A stretch of DNA of 64,000 nt. It comes from Achatina immaculata (lineage: Eukaryota > Mollusca > Gastropoda > Stylommatophora > Achatinidae). Of the stretch, positions 30,645 through 42,479 are shown in pieces (positions within the stretch are counted from its first letter, which is position 1; every line of letters starts with the position of its first letter). The notes under the pieces were generated by a model, which worked only from the letters and a program-made list of their open reading frames with translations, did no database searches and was not told the DNA's origin. The position numbers and the translations under genes are program-made. The stretch lies in contig CM019696.1 of NCBI GenBank assembly GCA_009760885.1, positions 43,012,221 to 43,076,220 on the forward strand. The letters are read 5' to 3'.

Positions 30645-31345
30645 CACGAATAAGTCACAAGTACACACAAATAAGTATATAACTATACACGAATAAGTCA
30701 CAAGTACACACAAATAAGTATATAACTATACACGAACAAGTCACAAGTACACACAAATAAGTATATAACTATACACGAATAAGTCACAAGTATACACAAA
30801 TAAGTATATAACTATACACGAACAAGTCACAAGTACACACAAATAAGTATATAACTATACACGAATAAGTCACAAGTATACACAAATAAGTATATAACTA
30901 TACACGAATAAGTCACAAGTACACACAAATAAGTATATAACTATACACGAATAAGTCACAAATATACACAAATAAGTATATAACTATACACGAATAAGTC
31001 ACAAGTATACACAAATAAGTATATAACTATACACGAATAAGTCACAAGTATACACAAATAAGTATATAACTATACACGAATAAGTCACAAGTACATACAA
31101 ACAAGTATATAACTATACACAAATAAGTATATAACTATACACGAATAAGTCACAAGTACACACAAATAAGTATATAACTATACACAAATAAGTATATAAC
31201 TATATACAAATAAGTATATAACTATACACAAATAAGTATATAACTATACACAAATAAGTATATAACTATACACAAATAAGTATATAACTATACACAAATA
31301 AGTATATAACTATACACAAATAAGTATATAACTATACACGAAGCC
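30645..31345. repeat. 43/22-bp tandem array derived from a Penelope-like end
   Basis: The unit CACGAATAAGTCACAAGTAC plus ACACAAATAAGTATATAACTATA is 43 bp; towards the right it shortens to the 22-bp unit CACAAATAAGTATATAACTATA. The array runs straight into CACGAAGCCACTGGAGTAAAG, the Penelope-like end, and AAGTATATAACTATACACGAA is also the flank of that end at 6557-6580. The array thus looks like amplification of terminal transposon sequence. Confidence 0.85.
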
Positions 31346-31430
31346 ACTGGAGTAAAGCTGTAATAACAAAATGTATAAATTAGATCAGGAAAATGCTGCT
31401 CCCACTTTTTTTCCTTGTTCATACATTTCG
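31335..31430 (-). mobile_element. Penelope-like element end, fragment (copy 3)
   Basis: TATACACGAAGCCACTGGAG, TAAAGCTGTAATAACA, AATGTATAAATTAG and AAATGCTGCTCCCAC correspond in order to 6565-6645 (CACGAAACACTGCAGTAAAG, AGAATGTATAAAATAGG, GTAGGAGCAGC). The hammerhead-like part is absent. Confidence 0.55.
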
Positions 31431-31454
31431 CCAGTTTTTGTGCTTTGAAGGGGA

Positions 31455-31925
31455 TACTGAACAAAAAATAAAAACATCTACGTTTGTGTCAGGAAATAAG
31501 AACATCTACATTTGTATCCACAGATAAGAACATCTATATTTATGTCCGGAGATAAGAAAATCTATATTTATGTCCGGAGATAAGAACATCTATATTTATG
31601 TCCGGAGATAAGAACGTGTATATTTATGTCCAGAGATAAGAATACCTATATTTATGTCCGGAGATAAGAATATCTATATTTATGTCCGGAGATAAGAATA
31701 TCTATATTTATGTCCGGAGATAAGAATATCTATATTTATGTCCGGAGATAAGAATATCTATATTTATGTCCGGAGATAAGAATATCTATATTTGTGTCCG
31801 CAGAAAAGAACATTTATATTTGTGTCCGCAGATAAGAACATCTATATTTATATCCGCAGATAAGATCATCTATATTTGTGTCCGCAGATAAGAACATCTA
31901 TATTTGTGTCCGGAGTCCATGAATG
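31455..31925. repeat. 28-bp tandem array, about 16 copies
   Basis: The unit AGATAAGAACATCTATATTT plus ATGTCCGG repeats about 16 times. Outer copies are diverged (GTGTCCGCAG). Confidence 0.9.
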
Positions 31926-31929
31926 TTGG

Positions 31930-32635
31930 TCCTCCCTAACTAATCTCGTCACAATGTGATATTTCTCCTCCAAACGTCGTCACAATGTGATATTTCTTCT
32001 CTAAACGTCGTCACAATGTGATATTTCTCCTATAAACTTCGTCACAATGTGATATTTCTCCTATAAACTTCGTCACAATGTGATATTTCTCGTACTCACT
32101 TCGTCACAATTTGATATTTATCCTCCAAACTTCGTCACAATGTGATATTTCTCTTCCAGACTTCGTCACAATGTGATATTTCTTCTCTAAACTTCGTCAC
32201 AATATGATATTTCTACTATAAGCTTCGTCACAATGTGATATTTCTCCTATAAACTTCGTCACAATGTGATATTTCTCCTCTAAACTTCATCACAATGTGA
32301 TATTTCTCCTCCAAACTTCGTCACAATGTGATATTTCTCTTCCAGACTTCGTCACAATGTGATATTTCTTCTCCAAACTTCGTCACCATGTGATATTTCT
32401 CCTATAAACTTCATCACAATTTGATATTTATCCTCTAAACTTCATCACAATGTGATATTTCTCCTCCAAACTTCGTCACAATGTGATATTTATCCTCTAA
32501 ACTTTGTCACAATGTGATATTTCTCCTCTAAGCTTCGTCACAATGTGATATTTCTCCTCTAAACTTCATCACAATATGATATTTCTCCTCTAAACTTCGT
32601 CACAATTTGATATTTCTCCTCTAAACTTCCTGCCC
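31930..32635. repeat. 31-bp tandem array, about 22 copies
   Basis: The unit CTTCGTCACAATGTGATATT plus TCTCCTCTAAA repeats about 22 times, with many units carrying one or two substitutions. Confidence 0.9.
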
Positions 32636-32754
32636 ACTTTCCCCACTCTTTCTATCTTTATGTTAAACTGAACCATCCACCTACGTCTACCTTCACACTC
32701 TCTTGTTAGTGTGTATTTTTTTTAAAAATTGCTCAACTTTTGAAACTAGTGGCA

Positions 32755-33520
32755 TATTTCAGCTAACTGTAGTTATAAAGTTGTTTGCTGAACTGTTCTA
32801 TTTCAGCTAACTGTAGTTATAAAGTTGTTTGCTGAACTGTTGACACTTATATTTCAGCTAACTGTAGTTATAAAGTTGTTTGCTGAACTGTTGACACTTA
32901 TATTTCAGCTAACTGTAGTTATAAAGTTGTTTGCTGAACTGTTGACACTTATATTTCAGCTAACTGTAGTCATAAAGTTGTTTGCTGAACTGTTGACACT
33001 TATATTTCATCTAACTGTAGTTATAAAGTTGTTTTGCTGAACTGTTGACACAGCTAACTGTAGTTATAAAGTTGTTTGCTGAACTGTTGACACTTATATT
33101 TCAGCTAACTGTAGTTATAAAGTTGTTTGCTGAACTGTTGACACTTATATTTCAGCTAACTGTAGTTATAAAGTTGTTTGCTGAACTGTTGACACTTATA
33201 TTTCAGCTAACTGTAGTTATAAAGTTGTTTGCTGAACTGTTGACACTTATATTTCAGCTAACTGTAGTTATAAAGTTGTTTGCTGAACTGTTGACACTTA
33301 TATTTCAGCTAACTGTAGTTATAAAGTTGTTTTGTTGAACTGTTGACACTTATACTTCAGCTAACTGTAGTTATAAAGTTGTTTTTGTTGAACTGTTGAC
33401 ACTTATACTTCAGCTAACTGTAGTTATAAAGTTGTTTTGTTGAACTGTTGACACTTATATTTCAGCTAACTGTAGTTATAAAGTTGTTGAACTGTTGACA
33501 CTTATACTTCAGCTAACTCT
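32755..33520. repeat. 51-bp tandem array, part 1
   Basis: The unit CAGCTAACTGTAGTTATAAA plus GTTGTTTGCTGAACTGTTGACACTTATATTT is 51 bp, or 17 codons, and is stop-free in one plus frame (LTVVIKLFAELLTLIFQ). That explains the repetitive frames at 32825-33040 and 33045-33338. Shorter units lacking TTTGCT appear to the right. Confidence 0.9.
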
Positions 33521-34855
33521 TCTTCTTCTTCGTTCGCTTCTACCACCAAAACCGCCCCATGATCCTATTGAATTTACTCCCGTGGTCCTCAATAGGTCCC
33601 GTGGTCCACGTGTGGTTCCCGAAAGGACCACACGAGATCCTCGAGAGGATCACAAGAGGTTCAGAGTATCGCAGGGCTTGAGTCTGTATTCCTGGTGGGT
33701 CTCAGAACCGGGATTGCATGACACCGTGGTTTTCGTTGCACCAGTTTAGTCTAGAGTTGGACTTTCTCACCAGAAAACCACGACGTGTTGTGGGATACCC
33801 GTGTATCCCCGCCGGGTGAGAGGTGGTTGCCCATCCAGTCCAGCGTTGAACTTTCTCACTGGAAAACCTCAGCGTGATTAGGATACGCATACAACCCCGC
33901 CGGGTGAGAGCTGGTTGATATCTAGACTGCCCTGGTCCAGTGTCTCCGACTTCAGCATTTTGTGGTCGTAGCCGCTACCCTTCCTAGTTGTGACCAGGAC
34001 GGAGCTTTTGTCCAGGAGGACGAATCCTCGCCACTAGTGACTTCCACCTCTGGGTTGAGCCGGTTTAGACATATTATCCCAGTATGAGCGTGTTTAGGAC
34101 GTGACCGACCTCTAGAGCGGAGGTACCATGACGAGTAGCCATCAAGTTTCACCCCTGGTTTAAGCCGGTTTAAGCGTATTTCACCAGTATGGATGTAGAA
34201 CGGACGTGACCGGCCTTTAGAGCAGAGGTGCCATGGTATAAGTAGCTCTCGCCGCAAGACTGCTGGACATACTTTAGCCTTTCCATCACCTTTTCATATC
34301 TGCGCCGCACGGCAACCCTGATTGCTTTTCCTCATTTTCTTCATTGGCTGGGAGGCGTTTCACTCCACTCGCGGCATCCGAAGAGTCTCGCCTGGGTTAA
34401 GACGTTTCAGGCAATTCGCCTGGTATGAATGTATACGGAACGTGGCCGACCTCCAAAACAGAGGTGCCGTGATTTGAGCAGTCCTGACTTCGAGACTACT
34501 GATTACTTCACTTACTTCTTTTGTTCACCTTTTCCACAGTGCCGCACGGCAACACATAATCACACCTTTCTTCACTGGCCGGGAGGAGCCCCACTCCACA
34601 TACGGGCAGCTGAAGAATCTCGCCAGTAACGGTAGATGAGTTACCAAACATGACTCCCATCTACCCGAAGCGTCTTGTTTTCAGGCGCCAGATATTCGCC
34701 TTCGCCCCTTCTCCTGTCAGTTTAAAAAGTTCTGAAACGAGAAGGCCAGGAGCTGGACTTGACTGCCAGAGGCTGTTTGAGACGTACGCCATTGGAGTGG
34801 AGAGCGTATCATCCACCTCACCTCCGGCAATAACAGTCTTTAGAACCTTTCAGCT
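33518..34855 (+). mobile_element. Dispersed repeat family R, longest copy, inserted in the 51-bp array
   Basis: The 51-bp array is interrupted after CAGCTAACT and resumes with TTCAGCTAACT at about 34850, so an apparent TSD of 9-11 bp flanks the element. Internal blocks: CTTCTTCTTCGTTCGCTTCT, three versions of AGTTGGACTTTCTCACCAGA-type sequence with GCCGGGTGAGAG, three versions of CCGGTTTA(A/G)GC...GAGGTGCC, two versions of GCCGCACGGCAAC...GGGAGG, then TCAGGCGCCAGATATTCGCC. The minus frame 34257-33952 (GRSRPFYIHTGEIRLNRLKP repeated twice) follows the internal repeats. No enzyme is encoded. Confidence 0.8.
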
Positions 34856-35806
34856 AACTATAATTGTGAAGTTGTTTGCTGAATTGTTGACACTTATTTC
34901 ATCTAACTGTAGTTATAAAGTTGTTGAACTGTTGACACTTATATTTCATCTAACTGTAGTTATAAAGTTGCTGAACTGTTGACACTTATATTTCAGCTAA
35001 CTGTAGTTATAAAGTTGTTGAAGTGTTGACACTTATAATTCATCTAACTGTAGTTATAAAGTTGCTGAACTGTTGACACTTATAATTCACCTAACTGTAG
35101 TTATAAAGTTGCTGAACTGTTGACACTTATAATTCACCTAACTGTAGTTATAAAGTTGCGTGCTGAACTGTTGACACTTATATTTCAGCTAACTGTAATT
35201 GTGAAGTTGTTTGCTGAACTGGTGACACTTATATTTCAACTAATTGTAATTATAAAGGTGTTGAAATGTTAATACTTATACTTCAGCTAACTGTATTTAT
35301 AAAGTTGTTTGCTGAACTGTTGACACTTATATTTCAGCTAACTGTAGTTATAAAGTTGTTGAACTGTTGACACTTATATTTCATCTAAATGTAGTTATAA
35401 AGTTGTTGAAGTGTTGACACTTATAATTCATGTAACTGTAGTTATAAAGTTGTTGAACTGTTGACACTTATATTTCATCTAAATGTAGTTATAAAGTTGT
35501 TGAAGTGTTGACACTTATAATTCAGCTAACTGTAGTAATAAAGTTGCTGAACTGTTGACACTTATAATTCATCTAACTGTAGTTATAAAGTTGCTGAACT
35601 GTTGACACTTATATTTCATCTAACTGTAGTTATAAAGTTGCTGAACTGTTGACACTTATATTTCATCTAACTGTAGTTATAAAGTTGTTGAAGTGTTGAC
35701 ACTTATATTTCATCTAACTGTAGTTATAAAGTTGTGTGCTGAACTGTTGACACTTATATTTCATCTAACTGTAGTTATAAAGTTGTTGAACTGTTGACAC
35801 TTATAT
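34856..35806. repeat. 51-bp tandem array, part 2 (45/51-bp units)
   Basis: Continuation of the 51-bp array, with many shorter units (GTTGCTGAACTG, GTTGTTGAAGTG) and CATCTAACTG in place of CAGCTAACTG. Confidence 0.9.
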
Positions 35807-37040
35807 TAAGGACCACACGAGATCCTCGAGAGGATCACAAGAGGTTCAGAGTATCGCAGGGCTTGAGTCTGTATTCCTGGTGGGTCTCAGAACCGGGATT
35901 GCATGACACCGTGGTTTTCGTTGCACCAGTTTAGTCTAGAGTTGGACTTTCTCACCAGAAAACCACGACGTGTTGTGGGATACCCGTGTATCCCCGCCGG
36001 GTGAGAGGTGGTTGCCCATCCAGTCCAGCGTTGAACTTTCTCACTGGAAAACCTCAGCGTGATTAGGATACGCATACAACCCCGCCGGGTGAGAGCTGGT
36101 TGATATCTAGACTGCCCTGGTCCAGTGTCTCCGACTTCAGCATTTTGTGGTCGTAGCCGCTACCCTTCCTAGTTGTGACCAGGACGGAGCTTTTGTCCAG
36201 GAGGACGAATCCTCGCCACTAGTGACTTCCACCTCTGGGTTGAGCCGGTTTAGACATATTATCCCAGTATGAGCGTGTTTAGGACGTGACCGACCTCTAG
36301 AGCGGAGGTACCATGACGAGTAGCCATCAAGTTTCACCCCTGGTTTAAGCCGGTTTAAGCGTATTTCACCAGTATGGATGTAGAACGGACGTGACCGGCC
36401 TTTAGAGCAGAGGTGCCATGGTATAAGTAGCTCTCGCCGCAAGACTGCTGGACATACTTTAGCCTTTCCATCACCTTTTCATATCTGCGCCGCACGGCAA
36501 CCCTGATTGCTTTTCCTCATTTTCTTCATTGGCTGGGAGGCGTTTCACTCCACTCGCGGCATCCGAAGAGTCTCGCCTGGGTTAAGACGTTTCAGGCAAT
36601 TCGCCTGGTATGAATGTATACGGAACGTGGCCGACCTCCAAAACAGAGGTGCCGTGATTTGAGCAGTCCTGACTTCGAGACTACTGATTACTTCACTTAC
36701 TTCTTTTGTTCACCTTTTCCACAGTGCCGCACGGCAACACATAATCACACCTTTCTTCACTGGCCGGGAGGAGCCCCACTCCACATACGGGCAGCTGAAG
36801 AATCTCGCCAGTAACGGTAGATGAGTTACCAAACATGACTCCCATCTACCCGAAGCGTCTTGTTTTCAGGCGCCAGATATTCGCCTTCGCCCCTTCTCCT
36901 GTCAGTTTAAAAAGTTCTGAAACGAGAAGGCCAGGAGCTGGACTTGACTGCCAGAGGCTGTTTGAGACGTACGCCATTGGAGTGGAGAGCGTATCATCCA
37001 CCTCACCTCCGGCAATAACAGTCTTTAGAACCTTTCAGCT
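35807..37040 (+). mobile_element. Dispersed repeat family R, second copy from a 2,185-bp duplication
   Basis: Begins abruptly at AAGGACCACACGAGATCC, which is internal to the first copy (33623), and then matches it throughout at an offset of 2,185 bp. The sharp internal start shows a tandem duplication of R plus part of the 51-bp array, not an independent insertion. Confidence 0.9.
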
Positions 37041-38185
37041 AACTATACTTATAATGTTGTTTGCTGAATTGTTGACACTTATATTTCATCTAACTGTAGT
37101 TATAAAGTTGTTGAACTGTTGACACTTATATTTCATCTAACTGTAGTTATAAAGTTGCTGAACTGTTGACACTTATATTTCAGCTAACTGTAGTTATAAA
37201 GTTGTTGAAGTGTTGACACTTATAATTCATCTAACTGTAGTTATAAAGTTGCTGAACTGTTGACACTTATAATTCACCTAACTGTAGTTATAAAGTTGCT
37301 GAACTGTTGACACTTATAATTCACCTAACTGTAGTTATAAAGTTGCGTGCTGAACTGTTGACACTTATATTTCAGCTAACTGTAATTGTGAAGTTGTTTG
37401 CTGAACTGGTGACACTTATATTTCAACTAATTGTAATTATAAAGGTGTTGAAATGTTAATACTTATACTTCAGCTAACTGTATTTATAAAGTTGTTTGCT
37501 GAACTGTTGACACTTATATTTCAGCTAACTGTAGTTATAAAGTTGTTGAACTGTTGACACTTATATTTCATCTAACTGTAGTTATAAAGTTGTTGAAGTG
37601 TTGACACTTATAATTCATGTAACTGTAGTTATAAAGTTGTGTACTGAACTGTTGACACTTATATTTCATCTAACTGTAGTTATAAAGTTGTTGAACTTTT
37701 GACACTTATATTTCATCTAACTGTAGTTATAAAGTTGTGTGCTGAACTGTTGACACTTATATTTCATCTAACTGTAGTTATAAAGTTGTTGAACTGTTGA
37801 CACTTATGTTTCATTTAACTGTAGTTATAAAGCTATGGAATTGTTGATACTTATATTTTAACTAACGTTTTTATAAAGTTGTTGAACTGTTGACACTTAT
37901 ATTTCATCTAACTGTAGTTATAAAGTTGTTGAATTGTTGACACTTATAATTCATCTAACTGTAGTTATAAAGTTGTTGAAGTGTTGACATTTATATTTCA
38001 TCTAACTGTAGTTATAAAGTTGTGTGCTTAACTGTTGACACTTATATTTCATCTAACTGTAGTTATAAAGTTGTGTGCTTAACTGTTGACACTTATATTT
38101 CATCTAACTGTAGTTATAAAGTTGTGTGCTTAACTGTTGACACTTATATTTCAACTAACTGTAGTTATAAAGTTGTTGAATGTTT
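37041..38185. repeat. 51-bp tandem array, part 3
   Basis: Further units of the same array. Its first about 600 bp parallel 34856-35500, including the rare variants CTGTAATTGTGAAG and GAAATGTTAATAC, as expected from the 2,185-bp duplication. Confidence 0.9.
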
Positions 38186-38189
38186 GACT

Positions 38190-38830
38190 CTTTTACTGAT
38201 GTTGTATTATAGTGTACTGTAACTACAATGTATCTGAAATCTCTGCGCTTGTGACGTCTTTTAGTTAAATATTTCTTTTTATCTGCTCTTTATGGCAGAC
38301 ACAGAGACATGAAAGAAGTGAATCACTGGTTGATCTGGACAGATTAGGAAAACATGTGAAACATGAAAATGCTTTTTCGTGACAAACATGGAAAACTTAT
38401 CCACACGAATGTTTATTTCTGTCCTCCTCCAAGTGGCACATATTGTCCGGCCGGTCTTGGGGTTAATCATTTCACTTATAATCTCACGGCTAAAGAAGCA
38501 CACGAAACACAGGGCAGAATCAACAAGGTAATAAATGGAGCGCTTCACTAGCAAAAACGCGAGATGTTTTAGAGGAAGGCAAAAACGTTGGTAGAATTCG
38601 ATAAGGCCAGAGCACACATCTCCTCCGCTGAGTGCTAGATTTACATCTCAAGCCGCCTCTAATTCACCAGGGATGTGCCAGCTTGGCCCTCCCACATCCC
38701 TCTATCCATCTGGCCAGAGATTACTTCGCCTTCACTGAGGGATGTTTTTCTCACTTTCTCTTCTCATTGGCGCTTTCTTTTCTTTTTTTTTTTTTTAAAT
38801 CATGAAACAGTTTTTCATTAGTAGAGTTTT
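38190..38830. other. Unique stretch with a small unrecognised frame
   Basis: One of the longer non-repetitive stretches. On the plus strand, 38363-38551 encodes 62 residues (MKMLFRDKHGKLIHTNVYF, then CPPPSGTYCPAGLGVNHF); on the minus strand, 38617-38279 is open for 112 codons. I recognise neither. Both overlap each other, so at most one could be real. Confidence 0.3.
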
Positions 38831-39525
38831 ATATCTTTACAAAACTTGTAGATCTTTAGTTCTACCTCCTGCTCCCAGTGTTTTTGTCTTTGCAGACCTT
38901 CGTGATCTTTAGTTCTACCTCCTGCTCCCAGTCTTTTTGTGTTTCCAAAACTTGTAGATCTTTTGTTCAACCACCTGCTCTCAGTGTTTTATGTGTTTCC
39001 AGAACTTGTAGATCGTTTGTTCAACCACCTGCTCTCAGTGTTTTATGTGTTTCCAGAACTTGTAGATCGTTTGTTCAACCACCTGCTCTCAGTGTTTTAT
39101 GTGTTTCCAGAACTTGTAGATCGTTTGTTCAACCACCTGCTCTCAGTGTTTTATGTGTTTCCAGAACTTGTAGATCTTTAGTTTTGCCATCAGCTCACAT
39201 TGTTTTATATGTTTCCAGAACTTGTAGATCTTTTGTTCAACCACCTGCTCCCAGTGTTTAATGTGTTTCCAGAACTTGTAGATCTTTAGTTCTGCCACCT
39301 TCTTCCAGTATTTTATGTGTTTACAAAACTTGCAGATCTTTTGCTGTATAACCTATTCTCAGTTTTGTATATGTTTCCAGAACTTGTAGATCTTTTGTTC
39401 TACAACCTGGTCCCAGGGTTTTATGTGTTTACAGAACCTGTAGATCTTTTGTTCTACAGCCTATTCTCAGTGTTGTATGTGTTTACAGAACTTGTAGATC
39501 TTTTATTCCTCCACCAGCCCAGTCA
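38831..39525. repeat. 54-bp tandem array, about 12 copies
   Basis: The unit contains CAGTGTTTTATGTGTTTCCA, GAACTTGTAGATCGTTTGTT and CAACCACCTGCTCT, 54 bp (18 codons), hence the two open plus frames at 38878-39261 and 38939-39181. Four central units are almost identical; outer units are diverged. Confidence 0.9.
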
Positions 39526-39534
39526 CTGAGAACA

Positions 39535-40130
39535 GCTATTACAGATCTGTAATGCACAAGCCCAAATTATCAATGGAAGTTGAAATATTACACATATATT
39601 ACAGATCTGTAGATGCACAACAACCCCAAATTATCAGTGAAAGTTGAGATGTTACACAGATATTACAAATCTGTAGATGCACAACAACCCCAAATTATCA
39701 ATGAAAGTTGAGATGTTACACAGATATTACAGATCTGTAGATGCACAACAACCCCAAATTATCAATGAAAGTTGAGATGTTACACAGATATTACAGATCT
39801 GTAGATGCACAACAACCCCAAATTATCAATGAAAGTTGAGATGTTACACAGATAATACAGATCTGTAGATGCCCAACAACCCCAAATTATCAGTGAAAGT
39901 TGAGATGTTACACAAATATTACAGATCTGTGGATGCACAACAACCCCAAATTATCAGTGAAAGTTGAGATGTTACACAGATAATACAGATCTGTAGATGC
40001 CCAACAACCCCAAATTATCAGTGAAAGTTGAGATGTTACACAAATATTACAGATCTGTGGATGCACAACAACCCCATTTTATCAGTGAAAGTTGAGATGT
40101 GACGCAGGGATTACAGATCTGTAGTTGTGG
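39535..40130. repeat. 64-bp tandem array, about 9 copies, with palindromic core
   Basis: The unit contains ACAGATCTGT, a perfect 10-bp palindrome, followed by AGATGCACAACAACCCCAAA and TTATCAGTGAAAGTTGAGAT. About nine copies, diverged at both ends. Confidence 0.9.
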
Positions 40131-40512
40131 AAGGTTGTCAATTAAGAGTGGAAGTTGATATTTTTGCAGATTGTGTCAATGTCTGAGTTTAGTCAGCTTT
40201 GAAACTGCCGCTGCCATGTTTTCTGTAATAAACATGACACAAAAACATGCGTTACCTCTCATCTTATCTCGTGATTGTAACTTTCCTTCATTCCACAGGA
40301 AGGATCCTTACCGCCTCTACTTCGTCGCTGTTAATTTATGTCTTTGTCATTTTCACCTTCTCTCTTCCCCCTCTCTCTCCCTCATACATACAAACGTATC
40401 TACTCATATTCTCTTTCTCTCTCTTACTCTCTCACTCGCCACGACTCACTCTTTGTGAAGCTTTATTCCCAAATCTTCCTCAAATCTTTCCATCTTTGTG
40501 TAATCTCACACA

Positions 40513-40565
<53 letters not shown>

Positions 40566-40814
40566 CTGGAATTTTATATTTTGCCTGAAAGAATTCTTTT
40601 GGGCTACTTCCAGCCAGGAACTCTGTCTGGACGCACACCAGAGCAACAACATCATGAAACTAGACACCAGTGATATCAGGTGATAGACTTGACATTGAAC
40701 TCTACCTCCTGCCACAGGTGATAAACTTGATAGAAGACGTGACATTAAGCTCTACACCCAGTGTCAGATGACAAATGTGACAATCACATTAAGCTCTACA
40801 CTCAGTGTCAGAAA
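40131..40814. other. Unique stretch with a CT microsatellite
   Basis: A (CT)n run lies at 40515-40561. The open frames on both sides (40171-40673 plus, 40745-40506 minus) are driven by the serine/leucine or arginine/glutamate reading of this run and have no domain. Confidence 0.6.
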
Positions 40815-41260
40815 AAGTACATAGCAGAAAATGACATTTACAGACAAGAACTGCAGGTTCTGATAGAAATCTGCAAATATCAGATAAAATATCTAGCAGA
40901 ATGTGACATTTACAGACAGGAATTGCACATTTGACAGACATCTACAAATGTCACATAAAATATCTAGCAGAATGTGACATTTAATGATATGTATTGAAGG
41001 TTCTGACAGAAATCTGCAAATGTCAGATTTAAAAATAGCATAAAGTGACATTTAGAGACAAGAACTGCACGGTCTGACAGAAATCTGCAAATGTCAGATA
41101 AAAGATCTAACAGAATGTGACATTTACAGACAAGAACTGCACGCTCTGACAGAAATCTGCAAATGTCAGATAAAAGAGCTAACAGAATGTGACATTTACA
41201 GACAAGAACTGCACGGTCTGGCTGAAATCTGCAAATGAAAATCCGAAGAAAAAAAATCAA
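40815..41260. repeat. 72-bp tandem array, about 6 copies
   Basis: The unit contains AACAGAATGTGACATTTACA, GACAAGAACTGCACGGTCTG and ACAGAAATCTGCAAATGTCA; starts at 41109 and 41181 give 72 bp. The minus frame 41260-40964 is a by-product. Confidence 0.85.
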
Positions 41261-41399
41261 AGCCTGCGTGGAGGACTTGAGAACAAGAAGAAACTCTGGA
41301 CGCTTTTTCTACACCAGAAACTTCTGTTTGCTTCACAGACGTGTTCCAAACATTGCATGCTTGTATGTTTATGTTTATATGCTTATCATGAGTTAGCTT

Positions 41400-41690
41400 A
41401 GTTTCAACCTGTTTGTAGTTCCCAGACTTATCATAGTTTGTAGTTCCCCGATTTAATATAATTTGAACCTGTTTGTATGTCACAGACTTAGCATAGTTTG
41501 AAACTGTTTGTATTTCCAAACCAGACTTAGCATAGTTTTCACCTGTCTGTAGATCCCAGATTTAGCATAGTTTGAACCTGGTTGTATGACCAAGACTTAG
41601 CATAGTTTGAACCTGATTGTATGACCAAGGCTTAGCTTAGTTTGAACCTGGTTGTATGATCAAGACGTATCATATTTGTAGCTGTTTTCA
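41400..41690. repeat. 35-bp degenerate tandem array, about 8 copies
   Basis: The unit is CTTAGCATAGTTTGAACCTG plus GTTGTATGACCAAGA with many substitutions. Confidence 0.8.
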
Positions 41691-41811
41691 TGACTAAGAC
41701 TTCCTTGTACAAGTTATGCAGAGTTTTAAAAATATGTTTCAAATTTATATGATGTTCTCTACATTCCTAGCATGTTATAATCTTCTTATATCTTATATCC
41801 TTCCCGTTCCT

Positions 41812-42087
41812 TTAAACGTCACATAGGGCTCGCAAGGTAGTTCGCCAATTTTTACATTTTTCGGCGAGTCTTTCAACCTCATCAAGGGATTTTATGCATA
41901 TTAATTTGGCTTCTCTTAATAATGTCTTCTTTAGAGTTTCGCGTGATCTGCCTCTTTTTCTTTGGCCTGTTGTGTTCCACTTGATAGCTTGTTTTGGGAT
42001 TCTCTGATCATTTCTTCTCATCAAGTGACCAACATATGTCCATCTCCTTTTCCTGATCACCCATGAGACTGGTTGTTGTTCAGTCAT
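41812..42087 (-). pseudogene. RTE-like ORF2 C-terminal domain
   Basis: A 91-codon open stretch ending at the natural stop: MTEQQPVSWVIRKRRWTYVG, HLMRRNDQRIPKQAIKWNTT, GQRKRGRSRETLKK and WRTTLRALCDV. The G-H-x-x-R-R and G-x-R-x-R-G-R motifs are the usual end of RTE-type ORF2 and are thought to bind RNA or target DNA. Upstream, the thumb (42100-42480) is frameshifted. Confidence 0.85.
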
Positions 42088-42479
42088 TCGTCTTATCTCT
42101 GCATTGTTCTTGAACTCGATCCACTTGATGCCGAGTATTTTCCTTAAACATTTGTTTTCAAAAGAATCTAATTTCTTTTCTGTTTCTTTAGTTGTTTTCC
42201 AGCTTTCGCATGCATAAGCGAGGGTGGATATTACATTGGAATTGAGTAGTCTTAACTTGGTTTTTGTGCTTATAACTTTTGAATTCCATATGTTCTCAAG
42301 ATTCTTGAAGATCGATAATGCTTTTGCAATTCTAATTCTAACTTCCTTTCTGGTGTTACCATCCTGGTCTATGTAGCTGCCAGATTATCAGATTGATTGA
42401 CTTATTCAATATCTGTCCCTTCTACGTGTATTTTTCCATTTTTATTAATGGGAATTTTCATTATTTTTGTTTTGTCCTT

